The translations under genes and the position numbers were made by a program. Shown here in pieces: positions 50,188 through 58,347 of a stretch of DNA of 64,000 nt. The first letter of the stretch is position 1; each line of letters starts with the position of its first letter. Origin of the DNA: Sphingomonas zeae (GTDB lineage Bacteria > Pseudomonadota > Alphaproteobacteria > Sphingomonadales > Sphingomonadaceae); NCBI RefSeq assembly GCF_014197135.1, contig NZ_JACIFA010000014.1:1-64000 (forward strand), read 5' to 3'. Under the pieces are notes generated by a model. It saw only the letters and a list, made by a program, of their open reading frames with translations. It had not been told where the DNA came from and did not search any database.

Positions 50188-51968
50188 GCGTGTGGCTCCA
50201 GCGGCACCGCCAGGGCGCGACCATCGGCGATCACCAGCGCATGGTCGTGATAGGCGTGCAACCGCTCGTCGTGGACGACGCTGATGATCGTGACCCCGGC
50301 CAGATGCCGGCCGAGCAGGTCGTGAAAATGCTGCGTGTTCGCTGGATCGAGCGCGCTCGTCGCCTCGTCCAGGATCAGCAGGTCCGGCTTTTGGAGCAGG
50401 ATGCGCATCAGCGCGATCCGTTGCTGCTCGCCGGGCGATAGCTCCTCGGACCACATGCGCAGCGCGTGCATGTCGTCCGCTAAGTGCGAAAGATACATCG
50501 TGTCGAGCAGCGCGGCGATCACCGCATCGTCATGATCCTCCGGCGCGTCGGGGAAGCAGATCGCCGCCTTCAGCGTGCCGAGCGGAAGGTATAGACGCTG
50601 CGGCACGAACATCGTGGTGCTGCTGTCCGCCAGCGCCACCTGCCCTGTCCCATCGGGCCAAAGCCCCGCGAGCGCGCGCAGCAGCGTGCTCTTGCCCGCG
50701 CCCGACGGACCCCGGATCACCCAGCGCTCGCCCTGCCGCACTTGCCAGTCGCCGATCTCGACCAACGGTTCGCCGTGCGGTCGCCGGATGACGAGCCCTT
50801 GGGTCGCGACGGCGATCCCGGCGGCCGTACCCGCACCGGCGGAAATGCCTGCCGGCCGCTCGTGAGCGATCGCATCGTCCAACGCCTTGAGTCGGTTGAG
50901 GTACGAAATCTGGGTCGCCACCCGGGGATAAAGATGCACGAAGAAGCCGAGCTGCGGCACGAGCTGCTGAAAGGCGTCACGGCCACCCATCACCTGGCCG
51001 AACGTGATCGCGCCCGCAAAATAGCGCGGCACGAGGATGAACAGGGGGATGATGGAACCAAGCCGATCGTACAAACCGTTGGCGGCGTTCAACCCGATCA
51101 TCGACCGAATGACCGAACGTGACGTGAGATAGACGTTCTGTACGGCAATACGCAGCGAAAAGCGCTCCGTTGGGACAGCATCGGCCAGCCCGATCTGCGG
51201 GGCATTGCGGCGCACGTGGATCAGGTTGGACCTCAGGTCCGCCTCACGATGCTGCCACCCCATCATCGCGCGGATATATGGCTTGCCCAGCAGGACCATG
51301 ACGACGCTGCTCACCAGCACATAAAGCGTCGCGTAAACGATCGTCCCTCCGGGAATCGACACTTCCCGTCCAAACAGCGCGAAGCGGATCGGTGCGGAGG
51401 TTTCCAACAGGATCATGATCGACGAAGCTGCCGATACGAGGGAATAGACGAGGCTAGTCAGGATCGTCAGCGCGCCGGCATCTGGGTCGGCGACGAACCT
51501 GATGTCGTCGGCAATGCGCTGATCAGGATTGTCGATCATGCGCAATCGCTCGATCTCTGCATAGCGGTTCCGCGACAACCAGCGGTTCAGATAGGTTTCG
51601 GTCAGATGGATGCGCCAGCGCAGGCACAGCATCCGGCGGACGTACGGCTCGAAGACGACAAAGACCATCTGCAGTGCCAGGATGCCGATGAACGCGGTGA
51701 GCAGCGACGCGAACCCCGCGACATCGCGGTTTTCGATTCCGTCGAAAAATCGCTGCTGCCACCGGTTCATCATCACGAACAACCAAGCGCCCGCGAACTG
51801 AAACGCCATAAGGACGATCAGCGCCCCCCAAGCGAACTTCCAGTCCTTCGACGTCCAGTAATCGCGCAGCAAACCGAAGGCGTGCCGCCACCGCTCGGCC
51901 GCAGGCTGCGGACGGGCGAGGCCCGTTTCGCGACGGGATTCACCGGTGGGAACGGGCTGTGGCAGCAT
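50184..51968 (-). CDS. SbmA/BacA-like ABC transporter with fused ATPase (YddA/Rv1819c type)
   Basis: Protein of 594 residues. The membrane half (about 40-330) has the SbmA/BacA-like signature LRWRIHLTETYLNRWLSRNR followed by DNPDQRIADDI (147-156). The C-terminal ATPase has Walker A GPSGAGKST (420-428), signature LSPGEQQ (510-516) and Walker B LLILDEATSALD. SbmA and BacA import peptide antibiotics by proton force; the ATPase-bearing relatives include Rv1819c, which takes up cobalamin and bleomycin. It follows the TonB receptor by 17 bp and overlaps pmbA, so it probably carries a compound from periplasm to the TldD/E protease. Confidence 0.9.
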   Translation of the reverse strand: MLPQPVPTGESRRETGLARPQPAAERWRHAFGLLRDYWTSKDWKFAWGALIVLMAFQFAGAWLFVMMNRWQQRFFDGIENRDVAGFASLLTAFIGILALQMVFVVFEPYVRRMLCLRWRIHLTETYLNRWLSRNRYAEIERLRMIDNPDQRIADDIRFVADPDAGALTILTSLVYSLVSAASSIMILLETSAPIRFALFGREVSIPGGTIVYATLYVLVSSVVMVLLGKPYIRAMMGWQHREADLRSNLIHVRRNAPQIGLADAVPTERFSLRIAVQNVYLTSRSVIRSMIGLNAANGLYDRLGSIIPLFILVPRYFAGAITFGQVMGGRDAFQQLVPQLGFFVHLYPRVATQISYLNRLKALDDAIAHERPAGISAGAGTAAGIAVATQGLVIRRPHGEPLVEIGDWQVRQGERWVIRGPSGAGKSTLLRALAGLWPDGTGQVALADSSTTMFVPQRLYLPLGTLKAAICFPDAPEDHDDAVIAALLDTMYLSHLADDMHALRMWSEELSPGEQQRIALMRILLQKPDLLILDEATSALDPANTQHFHDLLGRHLAGVTIISVVHDERLHAYHDHALVIADGRALAVPLEPHA

Positions 51969-51985
51969 CGATCAAAGAGCCTTCA

Positions 51986-54319
51986 TCAACGGAAACGATA
52001 GCCGACGGTCAGCCGCCAGGTGCGCGCTTCGCCGAGCGGGACATAGGTGGTGGCGATCGTCGGCTGGTAGTTCGACCGATCGAACAGGTTGCGCACGCCC
52101 AGGTTGAGGTCGAGCTTGCCGATGGTCAGGAAGCCGTTGAGGTCGGTCTGCACCGCAGGACCAATCCAGTATTTGCCGGCCATGTCGATCGCCGCGCTGG
52201 AGCGTCCATAGACGCCTGCGCCCAGCCCTGCGGTGATGTCATCGGCGATGCTGTGGCGATAGGAGGCGTAAGCACTATACTGGTCGCGCGGTTGCAGCAC
52301 GACGGTGCTGCCTAGATTGCGGTTTCCCTGCGTCAGCAGCGAATAGTCCGTGCGCGTGAACGCACCGCTGATCGTCAGCCCCTTCAGCGGCTCGCCCTGG
52401 ACACTGACATCCACGCCCTGCGCCAGCTGTGCCGGCAGATTGATGAAATAGTTCCGGTTGGTCGGGTCCGGAACCTTGTAGTTGCTCTGGCTGAGCCGGA
52501 ACCACGACGCGTTCACCAACACGCGTTTGTCGAACAGATCGAGCTTGATCCCGGTTTCGGCATTGCGCGTGCGCGTGTCGGGCAACAGATGGAGTGCGCG
52601 GTCGAGCTGGAAGCTTGGAATGAAGCCATAGGCGAGTGAGCCATAGACCGACAGCGCGTCCGTTACCTCCACCACCGCGCCGAAGCTGGGGGTCGTCGCG
52701 CCGTTGGACGTGTATCTGTTAATGCGGTTCCGGTTGGTCCGGTAATCGCGGATGGTGGTCGTGCTGTCCGACGCGGTGTGACGCACGCTCGCCATCAGGG
52801 CGATCTTCCAATATTTCGCCAGATACTGCGCGTAATAGGCGGTCTGCTTGCCGACGACTTTGTTGGAGAAGCTGAAATTGGTAGCCAGCGGCGGCAGCGG
52901 AGGCTGTTTGGTGACGTAATCATATGGCTGCATGGTGCCGTCATTCGCACCATCCGCGGTGGTGTCGAAGTTGGTCGACATCCCGCCCATGATCAGCTTG
53001 TGCTCCACCGGGCCTGTCTTCAGCGCGACGCGAACGTAGCCGTCGACCGCGTTGTTGGCGCTGCGCTGATTCACGCCACTGCTGTCTACCAGCAGCAGCC
53101 CGGGCGCGAGTTGGACGAACGGCGAGTACTGGCTGAGGAAGAAGGTGGCGTCCTGATGCTGCCAATGGCCCACCACGGTCAGCCAACTGCCCAGTTCCTG
53201 CCGTGCCTGCAGGTCGTAGATCGTACTGGTCGTCTGCGAGAATTGGTTCCTGTCGCCGATCAGCGGCACGCCATCGGCAATCGGCACCGGCGCCTTCTTC
53301 GTCGTGTCATACAGCGTGTAGGGCACCATGCCGAAGATCTGGTTGCCGACGGTGATGCTGGCGATGATGTCGGTACCGTTCTTCTTGTAGCGGATGGAGG
53401 GCGCGAACAGATAATCTTCGTTGCCGCGATAGCCTCCGAAGTTCCGGTCGGCGGTCGCCGCAGTCGCGATGATGCGGGCGGTCACGCTGTCGTCGGCGGA
53501 GATCGAGCGGTTGGCATCGACCGTGCCGCGCACTGCGCCGAACGAGCCGATCTCGCTCGAGACGTACAACCGCTCGTCGGCGCTCGGCTTCTTAGTGACG
53601 ATGTTGACCGTGCCACCCAGACTGTCGCCACCCAGCAAAATGGCGTCAGGGCCTTTCAGCACCTCCAGCCGCTCGACATTGGCAATCGGCTGCGTGCTGC
53701 CAGCGGCAAAGGTGCTGGTGGACGGGGTGGGCAGGCCGTTGACCGCGCCGCCCGTAGACAGTCCACGCACGGTATAACCTACCCCGCCCTGCACCGTCGC
53801 CGCGTTCACGGTCACGCCGCCCGCATTGCGCAACGCATCGGGCAGGCTTTGCGCCTGTTGCTCGGCGAGCAGCTTGGCGGAAAGCACCTGCACGTTGCGC
53901 GGCTGATCGCGTAGCGATTCGCCGGTTCGCGTCGAGGTGGTCGTGCTGCGTACCATGACGCTGGTTTCGGCCTCGTCGCGACGCGCAACGACGACGATGT
54001 CGTTGATGACCAGAATGTGGCCACTGGCCTCCCGAGTGACGGCCAGCCGCATGCCGCGCGTCGCCTGCCGGACTACGCTCAGCACATCGCGCGCCTCGCG
54101 CACCGGTGCGGCGGTCAGCCCGCGGATCGCATCGGGATCGGCGTCGATCGTTGCACCGGTCTGCTGACGGATCTGCGCCAGTGCATCCTCCAGCGGCATG
54201 GCGGGCAGCGAGATGCGCTGGCCCTGCGCCAGTGCGGCCTGGGGCACGGCCCAGGCGAGCATCGGCACCAAGGCAACGGCCGCGACCCGAATCCCCAAGT
54301 CTGCTCGACGACGAATCAT
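51986..54319 (-). CDS. TonB-dependent receptor with STN domain
   Basis: Receptor of 777 residues of the siderophore class. A signal peptide (cleaved near AALAQG) precedes an STN domain (ISLPAMPLEDALAQIRQQTG to about residue 105). A plug follows (GVGYTVRGLSTGGAVNGLP, VERLEVLKGPDAILLGGDSL) and a barrel ending in WRLTVGYRFR. STN domains normally signal to a FecR-type anti-sigma factor, but no FecI/FecR genes are nearby; control may pass to the LysR gene upstream or to a distant FecR. It is the first gene of the ABC-PmbA-TldD operon, 17 bp before the ABC gene, and probably binds the peptide-like substrate. Confidence 0.93.
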   Translation of the reverse strand: MIRRRADLGIRVAAVALVPMLAWAVPQAALAQGQRISLPAMPLEDALAQIRQQTGATIDADPDAIRGLTAAPVREARDVLSVVRQATRGMRLAVTREASGHILVINDIVVVARRDEAETSVMVRSTTTSTRTGESLRDQPRNVQVLSAKLLAEQQAQSLPDALRNAGGVTVNAATVQGGVGYTVRGLSTGGAVNGLPTPSTSTFAAGSTQPIANVERLEVLKGPDAILLGGDSLGGTVNIVTKKPSADERLYVSSEIGSFGAVRGTVDANRSISADDSVTARIIATAATADRNFGGYRGNEDYLFAPSIRYKKNGTDIIASITVGNQIFGMVPYTLYDTTKKAPVPIADGVPLIGDRNQFSQTTSTIYDLQARQELGSWLTVVGHWQHQDATFFLSQYSPFVQLAPGLLLVDSSGVNQRSANNAVDGYVRVALKTGPVEHKLIMGGMSTNFDTTADGANDGTMQPYDYVTKQPPLPPLATNFSFSNKVVGKQTAYYAQYLAKYWKIALMASVRHTASDSTTTIRDYRTNRNRINRYTSNGATTPSFGAVVEVTDALSVYGSLAYGFIPSFQLDRALHLLPDTRTRNAETGIKLDLFDKRVLVNASWFRLSQSNYKVPDPTNRNYFINLPAQLAQGVDVSVQGEPLKGLTISGAFTRTDYSLLTQGNRNLGSTVVLQPRDQYSAYASYRHSIADDITAGLGAGVYGRSSAAIDMAGKYWIGPAVQTDLNGFLTIGKLDLNLGVRNLFDRSNYQPTIATTYVPLGEARTWRLTVGYRFR

Positions 54320-54605
54320 GAATACCCCCCCTTCCCCGCGTCGCAGCTAAGCGCACCCATGCCCTTGCAGACACAGTGTCGGATGCGCGTCGCCCCCTGC
54401 GAGGCATCACAGCCATGACTAAAAGCCCCGCCAGCCGGCGGAACGGTCGATCGTCGTCGAACCTGGTCCGTCGACGGCTCATTCTGCGGTGTCGAGGCCG
54501 GTCGACGATTGTCACGGAGCCTTAGCTCCGGTGCGATCCTGTCCCTCGACGAGCCGAAACCTGCGCCCAACTCGAGGCATCATCAAATTGTAATTGGTTA
54601 TGCCG
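54320..54605. promoter_or_regulatory. Promoter region of the TonB receptor operon
   Basis: The 286 bp between the LysR-type regulator stop and the receptor start is the only sizeable gap in the minus-strand run, so the main operon promoter should lie here. I see a GTCGA-rich stretch around 54445-54520 with two similar copies of GGTCGA(T/C)GAT-like sequence, and an AT-rich CAAATTGTAATTGG near 54585. None is a clear LysR box. Confidence 0.4.
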
Positions 54606-55610
54606 CTATAATCCCAGATCGATGGGCTTGCCGATGCCGTCGGCACCGCGTTTCAGCTCGGCGACCAGCCAGCGGATGACTGGTTCCTTATCGCGATAGG
54701 GCTGCCACTGGGCGACGATCCTCGTCGACTGCTGACGAAACGCCAGATCGAGGATCACGACTGGCAGACACGCCGCCTGATGCTGCGCGAACCAGTTGCT
54801 CGTGGTGGCGATCAGGTCCGATCCGATCACCAGCGTTGGCAACATGGAATGCAGTCCGGTTCGTACCACGACGCGGCGACGCGCGAGCGGCGATTCGGCG
54901 TCGAAATCGCCCAGGATCGCGCGCTCCATGTCCTCATGCACGGCCGCATGCGGTGCGGCACAATATTCCGCCGCATCGACTCGGCGTCCCGCGAACGGGT
55001 GCGCCGCACACACCAGCGCCGCCGCCTGGTGATCGAGCAGCGCCGCGGTGCACAGATCCCGGTCGGCCATCGCCTCCGGCACGATGGCGACGTCGACGCC
55101 CGCATCGAACAGACGCCGGGCCGAGCCATGCGCGAATGGCACCATCTTCAATTCGACGCCCGGCGCCACGGCGCGCAGCCGCGGCACGATGCGACTAAAG
55201 AACATCAACTCGACGACTTCAGGCGCGGTCAGGGTGATGGTCTGCCGAGCTGTCGCGGGATCAAAGTCCAAAGTGAGGTTGAACGTATCGTCGACCTCAC
55301 GCAGCAGCCGCCCGACCCGCTGACGGAGCGCCTCGCCCAATGCCGTCAGCTGCCGTCTCTCGGTAAACAGGACCAGCTCATCGCCGAAGTGCTCGCGCAG
55401 CTGGCGCAGCTTGACGCTCATCGCAGGCTGACTGATTGCGATCGAACGGGCTGCCGCGGTCAGGGACGGTGAATGAAGCAATGCGTCGAGCGAGTAGAGC
55501 AGGTTGATGTTTAGCCGACGCAGCCGGCTGCGGCCTTCGATCTGCGACGTCCGCTCGCCTGCCTCGTCCAACAATCCCCCCCATGCATCCGGCCTTCGGA
55601 CATCAGCCAT
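54606..55610 (-). CDS. LysR-family (NodD-like) transcriptional regulator
   Basis: Protein of 334 residues, start at 55610 (MADVRRPDAWGG). An N-terminal extension of about 30 residues precedes the winged helix RLNINLLYSLDALLHSPSLT, then AARSIAISQPAMSVKLRQLR, and the effector-binding domain starts near residue 125. The LNLNLLxxLDALL opening is typical of the NodD/PcpR-like LysR group. It is encoded directly upstream of the TonB receptor on the same strand, 286 bp away, so it may regulate that operon. Its upstream flank is an IS3 remnant, so its native promoter may have been altered. Confidence 0.88.
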   Translation of the reverse strand: MADVRRPDAWGGLLDEAGERTSQIEGRSRLRRLNINLLYSLDALLHSPSLTAAARSIAISQPAMSVKLRQLREHFGDELVLFTERRQLTALGEALRQRVGRLLREVDDTFNLTLDFDPATARQTITLTAPEVVELMFFSRIVPRLRAVAPGVELKMVPFAHGSARRLFDAGVDVAIVPEAMADRDLCTAALLDHQAAALVCAAHPFAGRRVDAAEYCAAPHAAVHEDMERAILGDFDAESPLARRRVVVRTGLHSMLPTLVIGSDLIATTSNWFAQHQAACLPVVILDLAFRQQSTRIVAQWQPYRDKEPVIRWLVAELKRGADGIGKPIDLGL

Positions 55611-55611
55611 G

Positions 55612-55900
55612 TTCGCGCTTTTGACAAGGACCAACCGCAGACCGAGATTGCGGCTGAGTTGGGCATCGTGCCCCCGATGCTGCGCCGCTGGCCGGGCAAG
55701 CAGCAGGGGAGCCGGGCTTCGTCGAGCGGCTGATGCGTCCGCATCGTATTCGCGCGCTGGCCGGCCGCCGGTTCCGGCCCTGCACGACCATGTGCGAACG
55801 GAACTGCGGCTGGCGGCGCTGACGATGGCCACCCAGCGGCAACGACCAGTGCGCGGTCTCATCTGCCAATCCGGCCATGGGTCCCAATATGCGGCCAGTG
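55612..55900 (+). pseudogene. IS3-family transposase remnant
   Basis: Short pieces of both IS3 reading frames are visible on the plus strand. QTEIAAELGIVPPMLRRW is from the OrfA helix-turn-helix. Then RPHRIRALAGRRFRPCTT comes from the start of OrfB, and HVRTELRLAALTMATQRQRP with GLICQSGHGSQYA from its integrase core, where the usual motif is HSDRGSQYA. Over a hundred codons between the second and third pieces are missing, so this is an old, internally deleted copy. It abuts the LysR regulator start. Confidence 0.82.
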
Positions 55901-56091
55901 CCGGTGGGCGACGCAGGCTGAAGCCAGGCAAGCCCTGGGTGGATATATCAAGGGCTACTATAATTGAAACCCCGTGCATTCGGCTATCGGCGATCTCTCC
56001 CCCAACAGGCCGGGCAGCGCATGAGGGGATAACCCAGCGTGTCCGCCAAAACGGGGGACGATGACCATGCACCGTCCCCAGCCGCGCGGAC

Positions 56092-57087
56092 TCAGCGTGT
56101 ATGGGCCTGAAAGAAAGACCAGATGACATCGGTCGCATCGATCGGTGCTGGGCCGGAGTCGCCACCGGCTGTCCCACCGCCACCAAACCGGACGAACCAC
56201 GCCCGACCGCCAGTCGATCCGGGCCAGTCATGCCCACCCTGCGGCAGATCATAGAAAACGACCTCGGCATCATCGCGACAACCGCTGCTGCGCTCGGTCG
56301 TATACCCCTTCTGCTGCGTCACCACCGGCGCCCCGGTGCAGCCGTTCGCACCACGCCAGAAATCGACCGCATAGCGCACCGGCTTGAACGGGATCGTCTG
56401 CGCCCTAGCGACAAAGCCGGTTCGGCTCATCCCACCGGTGAAGCCGACGACCGCGTCCTGCTCGCCATGGATGACCAACATCGGCACCGGCGTGCGCGCG
56501 GCGCTTTCGTTGCCGAACATCGCGCCGGATACCACCGCCGCCGCCGCGATCCTGTCGCCCAGCGCGATGGCGACACGATGTGTCAGCATTCCCCCGTTCG
56601 AGAATCCCGTGATGTAGATGCGGCGCGGGTCGATCGCCGCCTTCCTTGACACGTCGTCGATTACCGCGCGGACGAAGGCGACATCGTCGACGCCCTTCGC
56701 CACCGCCTCACCGCAGCAACCGCTGGCGTTCCAGGTGCCCACCCTGTCGCTGCGCCCGATCCCCTTGGGCGCCGCGATCACCAGCCCGGCGGCGCGCGCC
56801 TTGTCCGCCCAACGCGGGATCATCGTGTCCGGGCTGCCGCCGCCGCCGTGCAGCACGATCACCAGCGGCACCGGCGCCGCGCCGCGATGGGCGTCGAGCA
56901 ACAGGTAGCTGCGATCGAGCGCGCCGACCCGTATCGTCTGCGACACCGCGCCCGCCGCGCCGGTCTTGCCGGAGCGCGCCGCGCGTATCTCACGCAGTCG
57001 GTCCAGCAACCGGGGCTGCGCATCTGCCGCGCCGACGACCGTCGCGGCGATCAACGAAAAGGTCATGGCCGTTCCGAGCAATCGCAT
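56092..57087 (-). CDS. Exported PHB-depolymerase/LpqC-like esterase
   Basis: Protein of 331 residues. The start at 57087 has GGGGAAAG upstream and gives a signal peptide (LLGTAMTFSLIAATVVGAADA). The alpha/beta hydrolase core shows the oxyanion motif VIVLHGGGGSPD, the nucleophile Ser in GFSNGGM and a His near the end in PQGGHDWPG. CC in ASGCCGEAV and the C-terminal cysteines suggest disulfides. The family includes short-chain polyhydroxybutyrate depolymerases and feruloyl or acetyl xylan esterases. It is divergent from a TetR gene, with a palindrome between them. Confidence 0.88.
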   Translation of the reverse strand: MRLLGTAMTFSLIAATVVGAADAQPRLLDRLREIRAARSGKTGAAGAVSQTIRVGALDRSYLLLDAHRGAAPVPLVIVLHGGGGSPDTMIPRWADKARAAGLVIAAPKGIGRSDRVGTWNASGCCGEAVAKGVDDVAFVRAVIDDVSRKAAIDPRRIYITGFSNGGMLTHRVAIALGDRIAAAAVVSGAMFGNESAARTPVPMLVIHGEQDAVVGFTGGMSRTGFVARAQTIPFKPVRYAVDFWRGANGCTGAPVVTQQKGYTTERSSGCRDDAEVVFYDLPQGGHDWPGSTGGRAWFVRFGGGGTAGGDSGPAPIDATDVIWSFFQAHTR

Positions 57088-57123
57088 GGCATCTTTCCCC
57101 TTTTTCAGCATCCGATCAGACGA

Positions 57124-57141
57124 TGTTACCATATAGTAACA
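57124..57141. promoter_or_regulatory. Palindromic operator between esterase and TetR genes
   Basis: TGTTACCATATAGTAACA has perfect 6-bp arms (TGTTAC / GTAACA) around a nearly symmetric AT-rich centre. It lies 37 bp upstream of the esterase start and 19-37 bp upstream of the divergent TetR start. TetR-family repressors typically bind such sites to control both directions. Confidence 0.72.
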
Positions 57142-57160
57142 CCTTGTTCCTGTCCCGTGT

Positions 57161-57781
57161 ATGAATATCTGTCGCATCATGGCCGGTACTTATGCTGAGA
57201 TGATCGACGAGCACCGGATCAACCGGCGGGCGATGCTGCTGGGACAGGCTGCGGATGCGCTCGATGTGCACGGCTTGCGCAGCGTCACCATCGACGCGAT
57301 CGCCGAACATGCGGGCGTCGCCAAGGTCGTGCTCTACCGCTATTTCAAGTCGAAGGACGGGCTGATCGATGCGGTGTTGGCCGAAATGGTCGAAGCGCTG
57401 CTGGGGGTCGACGCCATGCCGGTCGAAAGCTGGGGTGAGCGCCTGCCCCATACGCTGGCGCTGGCCCGGCAAAAGCGTGCGGCCTTGCGGGTGTTGCTGC
57501 GCCAGGCCCCCCATGACCCGCGCTTCGGGCGCCATGTCGACCATCTGCACGCTGTCCTCGCTGAGCGCACCATCTGCCGCATCCGCGCGGTGCTGGGCGA
57601 ACCGGTGGCCATGGCCGGCGATCCGGCCATGTTGGCACAGATCGTGTCGAGCTTCCTGCTGGACGCCTATCTCACCTGGGTCGACGCAGGCGACCCGGCG
57701 CGCGACCAGGAGTTCCTCGACTGGCTCGTCGCGAGCATACGAGGGATGACGCTCCGGTGGTGGAAGGGATCGGACGAGTAG
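57161..57781 (+). CDS. TetR-family transcriptional regulator
   Basis: Protein of 206 residues (or 200 if the ATG at 57179 is used). The helix-turn-helix is SVTIDAIAEHAGVAKVVLYR followed by YFKSKDGLIDAVLAE, the typical TetR pattern. The C-terminal domain has no specific match I recognise. It is divergent from the esterase gene across a 73-bp gap that contains a palindromic site, so it most likely represses the esterase and itself. Confidence 0.9.
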   Translation: MNICRIMAGTYAEMIDEHRINRRAMLLGQAADALDVHGLRSVTIDAIAEHAGVAKVVLYRYFKSKDGLIDAVLAEMVEALLGVDAMPVESWGERLPHTLALARQKRAALRVLLRQAPHDPRFGRHVDHLHAVLAERTICRIRAVLGEPVAMAGDPAMLAQIVSSFLLDAYLTWVDAGDPARDQEFLDWLVASIRGMTLRWWKGSDE

Positions 57782-57929
57782 CGGCCACTTGCACGGCTAT
57801 TACAATTTACCGCCATGGGCTTCTCGAAATGCGACCCGACGGGGAACGTCTTGGCCGTCTTGCTCGCCGTTCCCAGTCAGGAATGCTCTCATGCCCACCT
57901 CCGCCCCCTTGCGGTCATCAGGGTGATCA

Positions 57930-58290
57930 TGGCCGCGCGGTTCGTACCTCGGTAACTCGTTCAACCATGGCGCGTTCTTCCGCGTGGGATCGGCTGGCGC
58001 ACCGTCTTTGCCGGGACCGCCGGCGTGGGTGCGATCGCGATGTTGTGTGCGCGTCTTGCACGGCCGGCGCTTCCCGCGACCGGGGCGGCGACATGCGGGC
58101 CGGATTGCGCTCGCAGATGCGGGTGATGGACGCCGCGTCGGACGCGCCGAACCTCGCCTCCGTGATGAACATCGACGCGTTCAACCTGGGTAACGCCATC
58201 GGCGCGGCGCTAGGGCGGCGGGGTGATCGGGGCGGGGTTGGGTTTGCCGGCGGCATCGCTGGCAGGCGTGGCAATGGTGGCTTTGGCGCG
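57930..58290 (+). pseudogene. MFS permease remnant (AraJ/YdhP-like)
   Basis: Translated pieces such as GLRSQMRVMDAASDAPNLAS and NIDAFNLGNAIGAALG match the last third of AraJ-type drug/arabinose efflux permeases, where the pattern is MDxAxDAPxLAxxxNxxAFNxGNA. Upstream bits are out of frame and the later helices become Arg/Gly-rich through a frame change. No start or complete membrane domain remains. It occupies most of the gap between the TetR gene and the arsenic operon. Confidence 0.7.
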
Positions 58291-58347
58291 GCTAATGTGT
58301 TGGCGCTGCGGCGTCAGCCAGACGTTCCGCGAGGCTTAGCATGCCCC

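Noticed and set aside
46350..54319. Reading the TldD/E operon as a microcin-type biosynthetic cluster
   Set aside because: I found no precursor peptide, cyclodehydratase, radical SAM enzyme or lanthipeptide synthetase nearby. A TonB receptor as first gene points to import instead.
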